A stretch of 64,000 nucleotides of DNA from Flavobacterium succinicans (GTDB taxonomy: Bacteria > Bacteroidota > Bacteroidia > Flavobacteriales > Flavobacteriaceae): contig NZ_JMTM01000017.1 in assembly GCF_001662485.1 (NCBI RefSeq), positions 62,001 through 126,000 on the forward strand, written 5' to 3'. Under the pieces are notes generated by a model. It searched no databases. It was not told where the DNA came from and was given only the letters and a program-made list of their open reading frames with translations. The translations under genes were made by a program, and so were the position numbers. Shown here piece after piece: positions 43,304 to 51,290 of this stretch (the stretch's first letter is position 1; every line of letters starts with the position of its first letter).

Positions 43304-45028
43304 CTATTCGGTTTTGATGATTATTCCGTCTTTATTGATTTTTAATTCTTTTATATCCTTATTGGATTTAATTAAAGTATCTTTTTTAATAGAAATGCCA
43401 TTTTCATTGATGGTAACATTAGTAGCTGTTGAATCGTTTTCTACATCATCCCATTCGCTTTCATCCTCAGGGCAATTTAAACATTTTATTTGAGAATTAG
43501 TTACTTTGTAAATGTACTTGTCTGAGCTATAGTGTAAATTAAAGAAATCATTATCTGAACGATCATAGTTTTGTACGGATGCATCTGGTTTTAATAAAGT
43601 CCCTTCTGGTAAATACAAATACAATTCTACTTCTTGATCACGGAATTTGTTTTTTACATCGGTCAACAAATAATTGTCTAAATACAAATGATTTCCTTCT
43701 ACTTTTATACCATATTGAATTTTTTCAGCTCTGAATTTTGCGTCTTGAAACGATTTTCCTTTAGCCGTTCTTTCAATTTGAATGTAAGGTGTTTTTTCAT
43801 CGGTGTATAAAATTCTCAAGCTTACATTATTAGAATAGATCAATTTGTTGTTCGCAGAATCTTGAACAAACTCAAATTCAGTATGATCGTCGATATCTTT
43901 AGTGTAATAATCATTATATCTGAATTTCACGAACAAAGTATCGTTTGCATTCAAAGGAATATTTTGTTTTACTACAGTTTTTCCATCGTACGCCACTTGA
44001 GTAGCAGTTTTTACTCCAATAGAGATTAAGATGGCAACAGAGATTAACCATAAAGCCAATAAACTATATTTGGCAATATTTCCGATAGAACCTATTGTTG
44101 GTGACAATAGTTTAAATCCTAATACAGTAAGGAAAAAGAAAGGAATTCCAATAGCAAAAAACATCAATAGACCAAAGCTCCAAATTGGATAGTCAGCAAA
44201 GTTCCCAGCTTCAACAAAGTTTTGCCAAGGAAAATCGATAAATGCTGAAGAGCCTAATGTAAATACCCCAATAAATAAGCTAACTAGAGTGAAAAGTCCT
44301 GTCAAGATTAAAATAACACCCAAAACTTTAGAGAAAACTTTAAAAAGAGTCATAATAAAATCACCTAAAGAGTTTCCCAGTTTTTCGGCTCCAGATTTTA
44401 CTTGGTTTCCCATTTTGTCATAATCGGCATTTTTGAATTTGCCAGATACGTTTTCAAATTCTTCACGCACTTTTTTTTCAATATTAGAGATCGTTACGGG
44501 CTCGCCAGTCATTTCTAGTTTTTCCGAAGTAGTGATGGCTTCAGGAGTCACAATCCAAAGAATAATATAAGCCAAAATCCCTGAACCAAATCCAGCGAAA
44601 ACAAAGATTAGGAACATAATTTTTAACCAAACCGCATCGATTCCGAAGTAATGTCCAAGACCTGTGGCTACACCACCAATCATTCCTTTTTCTTTGTCGC
44701 GGTATAATTTTTTGGTGGTTCTAGTGCTATACTCATTAAATTTTTGAGAGCTACTTGATTCTTCTTCAATGATATAATCTTCTGGTTGTCCCATTACTGC
44801 GATAACTTCGTCTACATCTTTCAGACCTACAACGTGTTTGTCGCTCTTTTGTTTTTCATTCAACAATTCTGAAACGCGCATTTCGATATCTTTTATGATT
44901 TCTTCTTGACCAGAAGATTTAGACAAAGAGCGTCTTATAGCTTCAAAATAGCGAGTTAATTTTTGGTATGCATCTTCATCGATATGGAAGAACATTCCGC
45001 CTAGGTTTATATTTACAGTTTTGTTCAT
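43304..45028 (-). CDS. PspC-domain envelope protein with C-terminal beta domain
   Basis: A 574-residue membrane protein. Residues 1-95 form a cytoplasmic segment with MNKTVNINLGGMFFHIDEDA, then the PspC domain (about 105-170, LYRDKEKGMIGGVATGLGHY then FAGFGSGILAYIILWIVTPE). Four further membrane helices follow, and the last 230 residues are a beta-rich extracytoplasmic domain. PspC proteins sense or relieve inner membrane stress with PspA-like partners. It is flanked by the PadR gene upstream (two bases) and DUF2807 downstream, a recurrent Bacteroidota module. Confidence 0.88.
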   Translation of the reverse strand: MNKTVNINLGGMFFHIDEDAYQKLTRYFEAIRRSLSKSSGQEEIIKDIEMRVSELLNEKQKSDKHVVGLKDVDEVIAVMGQPEDYIIEEESSSSQKFNEYSTRTTKKLYRDKEKGMIGGVATGLGHYFGIDAVWLKIMFLIFVFAGFGSGILAYIILWIVTPEAITTSEKLEMTGEPVTISNIEKKVREEFENVSGKFKNADYDKMGNQVKSGAEKLGNSLGDFIMTLFKVFSKVLGVILILTGLFTLVSLFIGVFTLGSSAFIDFPWQNFVEAGNFADYPIWSFGLLMFFAIGIPFFFLTVLGFKLLSPTIGSIGNIAKYSLLALWLISVAILISIGVKTATQVAYDGKTVVKQNIPLNANDTLFVKFRYNDYYTKDIDDHTEFEFVQDSANNKLIYSNNVSLRILYTDEKTPYIQIERTAKGKSFQDAKFRAEKIQYGIKVEGNHLYLDNYLLTDVKNKFRDQEVELYLYLPEGTLLKPDASVQNYDRSDNDFFNLHYSSDKYIYKVTNSQIKCLNCPEDESEWDDVENDSTATNVTINENGISIKKDTLIKSNKDIKELKINKDGIIIKTE

Positions 45029-45030
45029 GA

Positions 45031-45363
45031 CTATTGTTTTTGGTTGGTTATTAGACTTACGGCTTCGGATAATTCATTCCAAGTGCCGCTTAATTCAGTT
45101 AAAAAGGTTTGACCTATTTCGGTAAGACCATAATACTTTCTTGGTGGTCCTGAGGTGGATTCTTCCCAACGGTAGTGGAGTAATCCGTCATTTTTTAATC
45201 GAGTTAGCAAAGGATAAATGGTTCCCTCAACTACTAACAATTTTGCGTCTTTTAAAGTGTCTAATATTTCAGAAGTGTAGGCATCTTTTTCTTTTAATAC
45301 AGATAAGATGCAAAACTCGAGAACACCTTTACGCATCTGGGCTTTTGTGTTTTCAATGTTCAT
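45031..45363 (-). CDS. PadR-family transcriptional regulator
   Basis: A 110-residue winged-helix protein: QMRKGVLEFCILSVLKEKDA, the recognition region SEILDTLKDAKLLVVEGTIY and PLLTRLKNDGLLHYRWEES with the wing GPPRKYYGLTEIGQ. PadR proteins usually repress their own operon and dissociate on ligand binding. As the first gene of the PadR-PspC-DUF2807 operon it probably controls it. The short C-terminal part indicates the small subfamily with only one dimerisation helix. Confidence 0.92.
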   Translation of the reverse strand: MNIENTKAQMRKGVLEFCILSVLKEKDAYTSEILDTLKDAKLLVVEGTIYPLLTRLKNDGLLHYRWEESTSGPPRKYYGLTEIGQTFLTELSGTWNELSEAVSLITNQKQ

Positions 45364-45485
45364 AATTTTCGTTTTGATTTTTTGTTTGATTAGAACTGTT
45401 CGTTTTTTGATTACTTTCCATTACAGGTGATAGTTGAGATGATTTATAGTGTTGATTAGACTACTATATACTACTTTATAATTGA

Positions 45486-45941
45486 TTACTTTATAAAGGG
45501 AATGGTGAATGGATATTGGTATTTTTCTCCATTTGATGTTTTCACAGCTGCAATAATTATTAAAAAGAATTCTGCTATTTTGAATCCAACAAAAGCAAGA
45601 GCAGCGATGATTCCAACTGTAATAAGTCCAATGTGGTCTTCAAAATTAAAATTTCTCATCACTAATCCTTGATTGTGGTAGAATTCATCAAAGGTCATAT
45701 TGTTAAAAACAGTAAAAATTAATATCGGTAATGCAATTGCTGCCATAACCAAAGAGTAAATAAGGATACTCAATTGAAAATTAATAGCTTGTTTTCCGTG
45801 ATGGTCTACAAATTCTGATTGATCTTTTTTTGAAGTCCAAATCAAAATAGGGAAGATATAATTTCCAAAAGGAATTATATACTGGCTCAGTGTACTCAGG
45901 TGAGTAAATGTTGCAATGTTTTTTTCTGAAGATGTTTCCAT
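45486..45941 (-). CDS. DUF4870 membrane protein
   Basis: A 151-residue protein with three to four membrane helices of the DUF4870 type. Typical segments are HLSTLSQYIIPFGNYIFPIL, KKDQSEFVDHHGKQAINFQL (conserved His-Gly-Lys-Gln-Ala) and the final NGEKYQYPFTIPFIK. Function unknown. It lies upstream of the PadR operon on the same strand with about 120 bases between, so it may share the promoter region but could also be separate. Confidence 0.85.
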   Translation of the reverse strand: METSSEKNIATFTHLSTLSQYIIPFGNYIFPILIWTSKKDQSEFVDHHGKQAINFQLSILIYSLVMAAIALPILIFTVFNNMTFDEFYHNQGLVMRNFNFEDHIGLITVGIIAALAFVGFKIAEFFLIIIAAVKTSNGEKYQYPFTIPFIK

Positions 45942-46194
45942 GATTTAAAGTATATAGTAATTTCTTATGCAAATATATGTCTAAAAGAAAGTATCTTGTA
46001 TCGCATAGTAGTAAATATTAACAAAATATTAACACATTAAATATGTCTTAATCTTTTATATGTTAAAGGTTTTGCACTGTTTTACAGTTGTTTAGTGCTA
46101 TTTTAGCTTTAAAGAGTTTTGAAGAAGGACTAAGTTTTATTTTTATATGTATGCATAGTATTTTTTTGTATTTTTACCCAAAAACCAATACATA

Positions 46195-46647
46195 ATGGAA
46201 ATAAACGTATCAAAATTGAATCAATTCTTGCTTTTTAAATTGCCATCAGCATTTTTATGTGGAGTAAGAGTAAAGTCTATTAATGAAAAACAATGTGTAG
46301 TTAGTGTAAAGCACCGCTGGATTAATCAAAATCCGTTTAATTCTATGTATTTTGCTGTTCAAGCCATGGCGGCAGAGTTGTCTACAGGAGCTTTAGTAAT
46401 GTATCAAATTCAAAAAAGCGGAAGAAAAATATCCATGTTAGTGGCTAATAATAAAGGAAATTTTACCAAAAAGGCTACAGGAAGAATCACCTTTATTTGT
46501 AATGATGGACATTTAATCGAGGAGGCTATAAAACAAACTGTCGCAACAGGTGAGGGACAAACCTTTTGGATGAAATCCATTGGAACCGATGAAAAGGGAG
46601 TACAGGTTTCTGAAATGGATTTTGAATGGAGTGTTAGAGTAAAGTAG
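46195..46647 (+). CDS. DUF4442 hotdog-fold protein
   Basis: A 150-residue protein of the DUF4442 family, a hotdog fold related to acyl-CoA thioesterases. Visible features are KHRWINQNPFNSMYFAVQAM, which aligns with the hotdog helix, AAELSTGALVMYQIQKSG, and the strands KGNFTKKATGRITFICNDG. A thioesterase activity on acyl-CoA or acyl-ACP is possible but not shown. It is a single gene with a clear terminator downstream and a long AT-rich upstream region. Confidence 0.82.
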   Translation: MEINVSKLNQFLLFKLPSAFLCGVRVKSINEKQCVVSVKHRWINQNPFNSMYFAVQAMAAELSTGALVMYQIQKSGRKISMLVANNKGNFTKKATGRITFICNDGHLIEEAIKQTVATGEGQTFWMKSIGTDEKGVQVSEMDFEWSVRVK

Positions 46648-46661
46648 AAAAATTCTAGATT

Positions 46662-46691
46662 AAAAAAAAGCCTCGATTGAGGCTTTTTTTT
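46662..46691. terminator. Terminator between convergent genes
   Basis: AAAAAAAAGCCTC and GAGGCTTTTTTTT pair around GATT. It overlaps the 3' end of the small exported protein gene on the minus strand by two bases. Confidence 0.85.
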
Positions 46692-46872
46692 ATTTTGTTT
46701 TTTTGGAAGAGCAACATTTTTTACCTTCTGCTTTGCATTCGGTCTTTGTTTTTGTTGCTTCTTTTTTTGTAGTTGTTGCTTCTTTCTTTGTTTTCTCTTT
46801 AGCTGGAGTTTCTTGTGCTTGTGTTGATAAAGCAAAGAATGAAAAAGCTAAAATTGCGGCTACTTTTTTCAT
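46690..46872 (-). CDS. Small secreted Lys/Thr-rich protein, 60 residues
   Basis: A short exported protein: signal peptide MKKVAAILAFSFFALSTQAQ, then a mature part of about 40 residues made largely of Lys, Thr, Glu and Ala with three Cys near the end (TECKAEGKKCCSSKKTK). No family is recognised. Similar Lys-rich, Cys-bearing small exported proteins occur in flavobacteria and may be cell-envelope or metal-related; that is only a suggestion. The frame uses the same codons repeatedly (AAA, ACT, GAA), consistent with low-complexity coding sequence. Confidence 0.68.
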   Translation of the reverse strand: MKKVAAILAFSFFALSTQAQETPAKEKTKKEATTTKKEATKTKTECKAEGKKCCSSKKTK

Positions 46873-47003
46873 TTTATTAGAATTTAGGTTTGATTAACTT
46901 TTATATCATCAAATATAATAAGAAAATCAATCACACAATTTTTGAGGCTTTCTTTTTGGTAAAAATTAACAAATGCTAATATTTGACTTTAATTGATGGA
47001 TTA

Positions 47004-47061
<58 letters not shown>

Positions 47062-47082
47062 AAGGAAAGGTAAATAGAGCGC

Positions 47083-47117
47083 AAAAAAAAGCCTCAAATA
47101 GTAAATTTGAGGCTTTT
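47083..47117 (-). terminator. Terminator of the disrupted tRNA-Met gene
   Basis: GCCTCAAAT and ATTTGAGGC pair perfectly around AGTAA. On the minus strand the stem is followed by TTTTTTTT, directly downstream of the tRNA-Met 3' end. Confidence 0.8.
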
Positions 47118-47162
47118 GGTAGCGAGACCGAGATTTGAACTCGGGACCTCAGGGTTATGAAT
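47117..47162 (-). other. 3' half of tRNA-Met (CAT): probable attachment site of the integrated element
   Basis: Read on the minus strand the sequence gives the anticodon loop TTCATAA, the 3' anticodon stem CCCTG, variable AGGTC, a complete T arm CCGAG-TTCAAAT-CTCGG, the 3' acceptor strand TCTCGCT, discriminator A and encoded CCA. Upstream of the loop the partner strand of the anticodon stem, the D arm and the 5' acceptor are absent. Tyrosine recombinases often integrate at this part of tRNA genes and leave such a duplicate at one end. The intact tRNA-Met should then lie beyond the right edge of the window. Confidence 0.82.
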
Positions 47163-47379
47163 TCGGAAATGAAAAATTAATTTCAGTGTTTACAGGGGTT
47201 CCCGAGAGCTAATTTAGTTGAAATGGACACAAATCGTATGCGTTTCCGTATGCAATTTTGTTATTGAATTTTCCTTATATAATCAAAGGTAAGATGAATT
47301 TTTGATTAACTATTAATTGTTGTTTTTTTGCAAACTTTCTTTTTTTAAACGTTTATCTCAAATTTATGTTTTTTTGAAA

Positions 47380-49890
47380 TCATCTTTTTTTAACTATAAT
47401 ATCGTTCAAATAATTTTTCCTAAATGAAGTTGGTGTAAAATCATGAGCAATAAGTAGTTTTGATATTTCAACTATTGTAATTGCATTTATACCAGTACTT
47501 ACTATTGCATTGACAAATTGAGATAAATTAGTTCTAATTTTTTCAATTGCGACATCATCAATTACTTTTGTGTTCTCACTAGGATTGACATTAAATCCTT
47601 TAAAATTTGGCGATTGTAATGTTACCAATGTGTGTTTAGTTGCATCACCATACTGCTTTTTAAACCATTCACCAGACTGTAATAACTGACCAATATTATC
47701 ACGAGTTATTTCAGTATGAATCGCCATCGATTTTGCTTCTAATATTAAATAATGCATATCAGTCATACCCCAAAGAACATCAGGGCCATTTCCAAAATCA
47801 TTTTCAGGTTCTTGTGCATAGAAACCAATTATTCTACCAACATTTGCAAGAGCATTTTCAAATTTAGTAGCATTAATATCAGGAGTATATCTGAAGTTCA
47901 ATAGTAATTCCTCTAAATAAATTTTAAAATCTTGTGATTTATCAAATTGGCTTATAAATTTTAAAACATTAGAAGCTTGTTCTTCATTTATATTAATTTT
48001 GGTGTAATTAGATCCAAGTTTAGTCTTCAACATATGTGGAGCTAAAGAAGATGCTTTAATCTGTAAGTCATTTGATATTAATTTATTATCTAAATAGGTT
48101 AGTTGAGCTGCGAATTGAAAATACCATCCTTTTTGTTTTTCAGTTAAACTTATTTTATTAATAATGTTATTTAAAATTTCATCTTTAGCTGCCACATAAT
48201 TTCTCGAACGAAATAAATCTATAGCCTTCTTTTCAATTTGTGCAATGTTTATATTTTTAATTTTTTCATCGTTCAACTCATCTATTTCAACTTTTGAAAT
48301 ATTTTGAGAATGATAAGTTCTCCAATCTGGATGTTGAGTTAAACATAGATTCATGGTTTCAGAAATTGTATTTATTGAATTTTCTTTGTTTTCTTCATCT
48401 AATAACGATAAGCCAATTTCTAGTTGTTTTCTTGTAACTGCTGTAAAATATTTCATATTTATCTTATTTCCAAGAAATTGTAACAAATCATTACCCATTA
48501 GTATTACAGAACAATAATCACTACCAGACCGAACGCCACGACCTAAGCCTTGTTCTATTATTTGTGCCTTTAATGATGCTTTTACACTTTCTAATCTCAT
48601 TTCTGAATATAATTCCTTTAATGATGTAAAAGCAGGATAACCATCTAATATTAGAACCCTACACATATCACCTGATAAATCTACACCATCGTATCTATTA
48701 ATAAGTATATGTAAACCGCCATTGTTTTTTTTTAAATTATTAATATTTACATTTATATCGCCATCATTAAGAACAACACCTCCAGCATTTATCCATGGTT
48801 CAGCTCTAGTAAATGATGGAACTAACACAACAACATTTATATTAGATTTAGAATATTTGATTCCTAAATTGTGAATGTCTTTTTCATATAGTGAAGGATC
48901 AAATCTTTTCGGTGCTAAAATTAATCTTTGTCCTAAATCTTTCCTGTTTTTAGGAATTAAAGCATTTAGAATACTGTCTTTGTCTATCCCGAAATCTTTT
49001 ATTAAATCTATTTGGTCTTCAAATGTGGCAGATAAAATATATCTGTGCTTTGCTTCATAAAATGATATAACATTTTGATATGGTACATGAATTGGTGCTA
49101 TTTCAATTCCTTTAGGACCTAAAAAACAATCAAAAGACAATAAATCATCAGCAATTAAACCCCATTTAAATTTTAGTTCTGTATCATCTGAAAATTCATT
49201 CAATAAAGATATAATTTCATCAATCTTTTCAATCCATACCCAATATTGTACTTTTAAAACACTGGCATATGGATCTCCATCGATTAATCTACTATAAGTT
49301 CCTTTAGCTTGATCCTTTAAATCAGCTTCAAACAATTTAATAATTCGTTCACAGGCTTTGTGATTTCGTGGTAATTTCAATGTTGTAGCTTCTCTTGCTA
49401 AATCTAAACAACTATGCGCATCATCAATAACTATCGCTCCAAGGGTAATATTATCTCTTTTGAAAATAGATTTTGAATTGAACAATCTTTGAAAAGTACA
49501 CAATAAAATACTTTTACTATTATGGAAATCAGATGGAAAACTATTCTTTTCTTCTATTTCACAAACAGGTATACCATATAAATTAGCTTGAATTTTAGCT
49601 TGTTCCAATAATTGTAAATCAGGACATAAATATAGTGATGGACCTATTCCCTCATTCATTTTAGAAAGTAACATTAATAAGCTTACCAAGGTTTTGCCTG
49701 AACCTGTATTCATTTTACAAAGAACATCTCTTTGTTCTCTTATTTGATGCCAAGAATTTAAAACTTCTTCTTGAATTCCTCTCAAATATGAATATCCATC
49801 TTTGTGCAAAAGACCTTGAAAAATATCAATAGGATCAATAGGTAATTGTTCAACTTCTGTAGAGGAAAGTTTTTTAGAAAAAATATTCAT
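47380..49890 (-). CDS. Superfamily 2 helicase fused to a PD-(D/E)XK nuclease
   Basis: An 836-residue protein with a DEAD/DEAH-type helicase core and a C-terminal nuclease. Residues 35-44 (YLRGIQEEVL) resemble a Q motif. Walker A is NTGSGKT (61-67), Walker B DDAH (156-159) rather than DEAH, motif III SAT (287-289) and motif VI QGLGRGVR (447-454). After a helical linker the nuclease shows Glu in KFENALANVG (about 678), Asp704 in NGPDVLW, ExK at 718-720 (ILEAKS) and a following QLLQSGEW. This is the make-up of restriction-like single-gene defence proteins. ATG 49890 is preferred to an upstream TTG. Confidence 0.84.
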   Translation of the reverse strand: MNIFSKKLSSTEVEQLPIDPIDIFQGLLHKDGYSYLRGIQEEVLNSWHQIREQRDVLCKMNTGSGKTLVSLLMLLSKMNEGIGPSLYLCPDLQLLEQAKIQANLYGIPVCEIEEKNSFPSDFHNSKSILLCTFQRLFNSKSIFKRDNITLGAIVIDDAHSCLDLAREATTLKLPRNHKACERIIKLFEADLKDQAKGTYSRLIDGDPYASVLKVQYWVWIEKIDEIISLLNEFSDDTELKFKWGLIADDLLSFDCFLGPKGIEIAPIHVPYQNVISFYEAKHRYILSATFEDQIDLIKDFGIDKDSILNALIPKNRKDLGQRLILAPKRFDPSLYEKDIHNLGIKYSKSNINVVVLVPSFTRAEPWINAGGVVLNDGDINVNINNLKKNNGGLHILINRYDGVDLSGDMCRVLILDGYPAFTSLKELYSEMRLESVKASLKAQIIEQGLGRGVRSGSDYCSVILMGNDLLQFLGNKINMKYFTAVTRKQLEIGLSLLDEENKENSINTISETMNLCLTQHPDWRTYHSQNISKVEIDELNDEKIKNINIAQIEKKAIDLFRSRNYVAAKDEILNNIINKISLTEKQKGWYFQFAAQLTYLDNKLISNDLQIKASSLAPHMLKTKLGSNYTKININEEQASNVLKFISQFDKSQDFKIYLEELLLNFRYTPDINATKFENALANVGRIIGFYAQEPENDFGNGPDVLWGMTDMHYLILEAKSMAIHTEITRDNIGQLLQSGEWFKKQYGDATKHTLVTLQSPNFKGFNVNPSENTKVIDDVAIEKIRTNLSQFVNAIVSTGINAITIVEISKLLIAHDFTPTSFRKNYLNDIIVKKR

Positions 49891-49983
49891 ATTGTTTAAA
49901 TTAAATTGTCTTAAAAAAAATATAATAATCTTTATTGTTAATAAACATTCTCTTCCTCTCTCTTCCAAACCACTCGCATATCA

Positions 49984-50331
49984 CTATGCGGGTTGACTTT
50001 TATCGTGGTCATTCGGTTTTAAGAGTGATTGTAAAAAGGCTTTGTCTTTTTTTAATTCAGCATTTTCTTTTCTTAAAGCTTCATTCTCAAATTGCAATTT
50101 TGTTAATAAGCTATTTTGGCTCATTTCGGCTAAGGTTTCATTATAGCCTTCAAACAATTCAAACAGGTTAACTTTTAAGGCATTTGCTATATTTTGCAAT
50201 TTAGAGAGCGGAATATCTGATTTTCCGTTCTCATAATCTACATAAGTTCGCTTTTTTATGCCTGAAAGTTCAACGATTTCGTCTTGAGTTAGTTTTTTAC
50301 TCTCTCTTACTTCTTTGATAATCAGTTGCAT
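49984..50331 (-). CDS. XRE-family transcriptional regulator with coiled-coil tail
   Basis: A 115-residue protein. Residues 1-65 are an XRE helix-turn-helix: LIIKEVRESKKLTQDEIVEL, SGIKKRTYVDYENGKSDIPL and SKLQNIANALKVNLFELF. The C-terminal part (about 75-108) is a heptad-like coiled coil, KLQFENEALRKENAELKKDK, probably for dimerisation. Its promoter region is shared with the divergent backbone operon and is packed with TTGCA(A) repeats that are likely operators, so it probably represses both. ATG 50331 is chosen because the upstream extension reads through the operator region. Confidence 0.9.
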   Translation of the reverse strand: MQLIIKEVRESKKLTQDEIVELSGIKKRTYVDYENGKSDIPLSKLQNIANALKVNLFELFEGYNETLAEMSQNSLLTKLQFENEALRKENAELKKDKAFLQSLLKPNDHDKSQPA

Positions 50332-50372
50332 GAAATTTGTTTTTGGAAATTTGTGGTATTTTTTTATAAAAA

Positions 50373-50508
50373 TTGCAAAATATTGCAATTGTTGCATATA
50401 TTTGCAATAGTTGAAATTGCTATTTGTACGCCTTTGTAGCGTAATTGTAGCCGCAAATGTAACAAATATATATTGCAGTTTATTGCTATATGGTATAAAA
50501 TGTTGCAG
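50373..50508. promoter_or_regulatory. Phased TTGCA hexamer array, probable XRE operators
   Basis: TTGCAA or TTGCAT occurs at 50373, 50383, 50392 and 50402, steps of 10, 9 and 10 bases, so the sites face the same side of the helix. A second group of related hexamers (TTGCAG, TTGCTA, TTGCAG) lies at 50473, 50483 and 50503. TTGCAA is its own reverse complement, suiting a dimeric regulator. The array covers the promoter at 50397. Confidence 0.65.
50397..50404 (+). promoter_or_regulatory. -7 element (TATATTTG) of the element backbone operon
   Basis: Exact TAnnTTTG match lying inside the TTGCA array; a bound regulator would block it. A TTG at 50373 is at a fair distance for the -33 region. Confidence 0.58.
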
Positions 50509-50556
50509 ATAATTGAATTATTATTCGTCACAAAGTATAAATAGTACACTAGCAAT

Positions 50557-50736
50557 ATGATACGAACCCAAAAAATAAATAGACGTTACCGATTGCATCA
50601 AAAATTACGTAGAGCTGGATTACGCTATAGTGCAACGCTTCGAACCATTTATGTGCCGTGGAATTTTGAAATTGAGAATGCTGACTTGAAAGAATTACAA
50701 AACGATTTTAGTTACCAAATACAATTTGAAATATGA
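50557..50736 (+). CDS. Small basic protein, 59 residues
   Basis: First open frame after the divergent promoter: MIRTQKINRRYRLHQKLRRA then GLRYSATLRTIYVPWNFEIE and an acidic, polar end. The N-terminal half is strongly basic (Arg/Lys-rich) and could bind nucleic acid. No family is recognised. Its stop overlaps the next start as ATGA, a translational-coupling arrangement that supports it being real. Confidence 0.62.
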   Translation: MIRTQKINRRYRLHQKLRRAGLRYSATLRTIYVPWNFEIENADLKELQNDFSYQIQFEI

Positions 50737-50990
50737 TTAACAACCAAGAAAGAACCTGTATTATTAAAACTTTAGGAAAGCAGTACTCAGCCACAATTTC
50801 CTTGCATTTGAAAAAAAGAAAAATCAAAAACGCTATTGGCGAAGACTACACGAGACAGAGCATCCGCACTTTTGTCAATGGAATGCGTGAAAATGAACAA
50901 GTAGAATTGGCTATTATGCAATTAGTAAACAAAACTGTAAAAGCCAAAAAAGCACTACAACTCAAACGTCAACGATTATTTAAAGTTTAA
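50733..50990 (+). CDS. Small basic hypothetical protein, 85 residues
   Basis: An 85-residue basic protein, without signal or membrane segment: KQYSATISLHLKKRKIKNAI and a C-terminal helix KTVKAKKALQLKRQRLFKV. Not recognised. It overlaps the 59-residue gene upstream by four bases and precedes the next small gene by five bases, so it is part of the same transcript. High Lys/Arg content and position next to a winged-helix gene suggest a DNA-associated role, but nothing in the sequence proves it. Confidence 0.62.
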   Translation: MINNQERTCIIKTLGKQYSATISLHLKKRKIKNAIGEDYTRQSIRTFVNGMRENEQVELAIMQLVNKTVKAKKALQLKRQRLFKV

Positions 50991-50995
50991 GGGCA

Positions 50996-51208
50996 ATGAA
51001 CAATCCCAAAGTCTTATCCATACTTAACAATGCGAAAATCTTTCTTTCCACTGAGGAATTGAAAGAACTTGCCTTGTGTATCGATAAAGAAGTGGGAAGA
51101 CCTGAACCCCGAAAAATTAGAAAATCAAAACCCTTACAGAATTGGACTTTAGAAAGTGTAACCGAAAATTTATTGGCTACCCAATTCAAGAGTAAACGTA
51201 GATCCTGA
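50996..51208 (+). CDS. Small hypothetical protein, 70 residues
   Basis: A 70-residue protein: NNPKVLSILNNAKIFLSTEE, LKELALCIDKEVGRPEPRKI and a Lys/Arg-rich end FKSKRRS. The N-terminal part looks helical, the middle Pro/Arg-rich. Not recognised. It starts five bases after the previous gene and is followed by an 82-base leader with two hairpins before the large winged-helix gene. Confidence 0.6.
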   Translation: MNNPKVLSILNNAKIFLSTEELKELALCIDKEVGRPEPRKIRKSKPLQNWTLESVTENLLATQFKSKRRS

Positions 51209-51217
51209 AAATACCTC

Positions 51218-51268
51218 CAGCAAATGCTGATAATTCCTTGATGTATTCGGGCTCTATTGGCCCGATAC
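51218..51268 (+). promoter_or_regulatory. Two hairpins in the leader of the winged-helix gene
   Basis: CAGCA and TGCTG pair around AA at 51218-51229, and GTAT(T)CGGGC pairs with GCCCGATAC at 51243-51268 around TCTATTG with one bulged T. The second has no T tract, so it is not a normal terminator. It could be an mRNA control structure or part of a replication origin. Confidence 0.55.
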
Positions 51269-51290
51269 AGCAGGGTTAAATCCTAACACT

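Noticed and set aside
46410..46835. Long low-complexity Lys/Gln frame antisense to the DUF4442 gene
   Set aside because: It is the out-of-frame reading of the Lys/Thr-rich secreted protein gene and its flanks.
47185..47280. Very short frame with MDTNRMRFRMQF near the attachment site
   Set aside because: Fourteen codons only; the CGTATGC direct repeat there is better regarded as a possible recombinase site.
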